64,000 bases of DNA from positions 806,001-870,000 of the forward strand of contig WTXD01000003.1 in the NCBI GenBank assembly GCA_022496205.1, in the 5' to 3' direction. The translations under genes and the position numbers were made by a program. The stretch's first letter is position 1. Each line of letters opens with the position of its first letter. Under the pieces are notes generated by a model. The model worked only from the letters and a program-made list of their open reading frames with translations, was not told the DNA's origin and made no database searches. Positions 63,052 to 64,000 of this stretch are shown in pieces. Source of the DNA: Gloeopeniophorella convolvens. Its lineage: Eukaryota > Basidiomycota > Agaricomycetes > Russulales.

Positions 63052-63239
63052 GGAGTTCGGGCTCGGGCCGAGACGAGAGTGCAGAGGCGTCGCGCGACGG
63101 CCGTTGGGGACCCGGGCGCATCCGAGGTATTTAGACTCCGCCCTAACCTTGGAAATCGGGGAAGTTCGCGGCGCTGGCAACCTCCACTCTCACCTCCCAC
63201 CCGTAGCCTTCGCTATCCCTTCTCCCCTCCTTTCTCCCC

Positions 63240-64000
63240 ATGCAGAAATTCGCCCTCCTTAACGCGAGCCGTGTGGCTACGCTGGCCGCCGCCGGGAAGG
63301 TTGTTTCGCTTTTTTGCGCCTTTTTCTCCCGTTTTGTTGACTTTCTTCATCAGAACGCTTCCCGTGTCGCTCCCGCTGTCGCGCGTTCGTATGCTACTGC
63401 GAAGCCCGGTTTGTCGCATTACCATGTCCTCGAGTGTCACCAATCTGATTCCTCTCCCCTTCCTCTGTCCGTTTCGTGACACGTCATGATAGCTGCGTCG
63501 GAGGTGTCCTCCATTCTGGAATCCCGGATAGCTGGTTCTTCCGTTGGTAGCAATGTCGAAGAGACTGGTCGCGTTCTCAGTACGCCTTCTATCCTCCAGA
63601 CCACTTTTCGCTCGACTAACAACGCTGCTTTCAGGCGTCGGTGACGGTATTGGACGCGTCTGGGGCCTCAAGAACGTGCAAGGTCAGCATGTCCTCAAAC
63701 GCCGATCGTGCTCAGTTACTAAATGTGGCCGTCACGTAAACAGCGGAGGAAATGGTGGAGTTCTCCTCCGGTGTCCGTGGCATGTGCTTGAACTTGGAGG
63801 CCGACAACGTCGGTGTCTCCATCTTCGGTAACGACCGTCTCATCCGTGAGGGCGACACCGTCAGGCGCACTGGCCAGATTGTCGACGTCCCGGTCGGCCC
63901 TGCTCTGCTTGGTCGCGTCGTCGACGCTCTCGGCAACCCCATTGATGGCAAGGGTCCCATCGAGGCTGCTGAGCGCCGCCGTGCCTCCCTCAAGGCTCCT
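63240..64000 (+). CDS. ATP1: ATP synthase F1 subunit alpha, mitochondrial, 3' partial
   Basis: Start at 63240 with a mitochondrial presequence ([20 protein letters not shown], then [18 protein letters not shown]). Exon 1 is 63240-63299. Later exons give [83 protein letters not shown] and [20 protein letters not shown]. These are the N-terminal beta-barrel and start of the nucleotide-binding domain. The window ends before the P-loop. The protein forms the alpha3-beta3 catalytic head with ATP2 in the mitochondrial matrix. Several short introns are present in the first 500 bp. Confidence 0.95.

Overview
This is a nuclear contig from a filamentous basidiomycete, most likely a wood- or litter-inhabiting Agaricomycete. 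Three things point there: very intron-dense genes with 45-75 nt GT-AG introns, fungal-only families (Ccz1, Sda1, a ROM2-type RhoGEF, a DUF7330-like protein, a glycine-rich DUF1399 protein), and a TATA plus pyrimidine-rich promoter style. No prokaryotic, viral or organellar sequence is recognisable.

Layout. 0-5 kb: 3' end of a Rho1-GEF converging on SDA1. 6.6-8.1 kb: a GH18 chitinase built from tiny exons. 9-13.6 kb: a DUF1399/glycine-rich protein, an intron-containing initiator tRNA-Met and a ZC3H3-type zinc-finger gene. 13.8-14.5 kb: a TA-flanked MITE. 14.7-18 kb: RPL43 (six exons) and CCZ1. 18.2-25.2 kb: UBP12-type deubiquitinase and dihydroxyacetone kinase in divergent orientation. 25.2-28.1 kb: no recognised protein, but the most unusual signal of the window (below). 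28.1-29.1 kb: cytochrome c heme lyase. 29.1-33.7 kb: gene-free. 33.7-35.5 kb: hexose transporter. 37-41.1 kb: DUF7330-like gene, MsrB, TIM44. 41.5-50.2 kb: SUR2, UCH, ERG1, CCT3 and an ADF-H/coiled-coil/PH protein. 50.2-54.2 kb: sparse, with one small basic-protein gene. 54.2-64 kb: aconitase, ZPR1, PRP40, bL21m and the 5' part of ATP1.

The genes are mostly single-copy housekeeping functions: translation (RPL43, tRNA-iMet, SDA1), mitochondria (TIM44, ACO1, bL21m, ATP1, heme lyase), ergosterol and sphingolipid synthesis (ERG1, SUR2), ubiquitin turnover (UBP12, UCH), chaperonin, splicing and vacuolar fusion. Several are head-to-head with about 160 bp or less between start codons (SUR2/UCH, ZPR1/PRP40) or a few hundred bp (UBP12/DAK, MsrB/DUF7330, bL21m/ATP1), which suggests shared promoters.

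Main discovery candidate: between DAK and the heme lyase, on the minus strand, a TATA box (26541-26548) precedes five copies of a constant-length 28-nt hairpin, one with a compensatory stem change. These are followed by three consecutive good introns that all carry the same G-rich box just after the 5' splice site and flank exons of 25 and 13 nt. It looks like an undescribed spliced structured RNA or small-peptide gene.

Caution: several conserved genes (DAK, TIM44, SUR2, ACO1, PRP40, probably the DUF7330 gene) contain isolated apparent 1-nt losses, often in short C or G runs. Because essential genes are hit, consensus errors in the assembly are more likely than pseudogenes.
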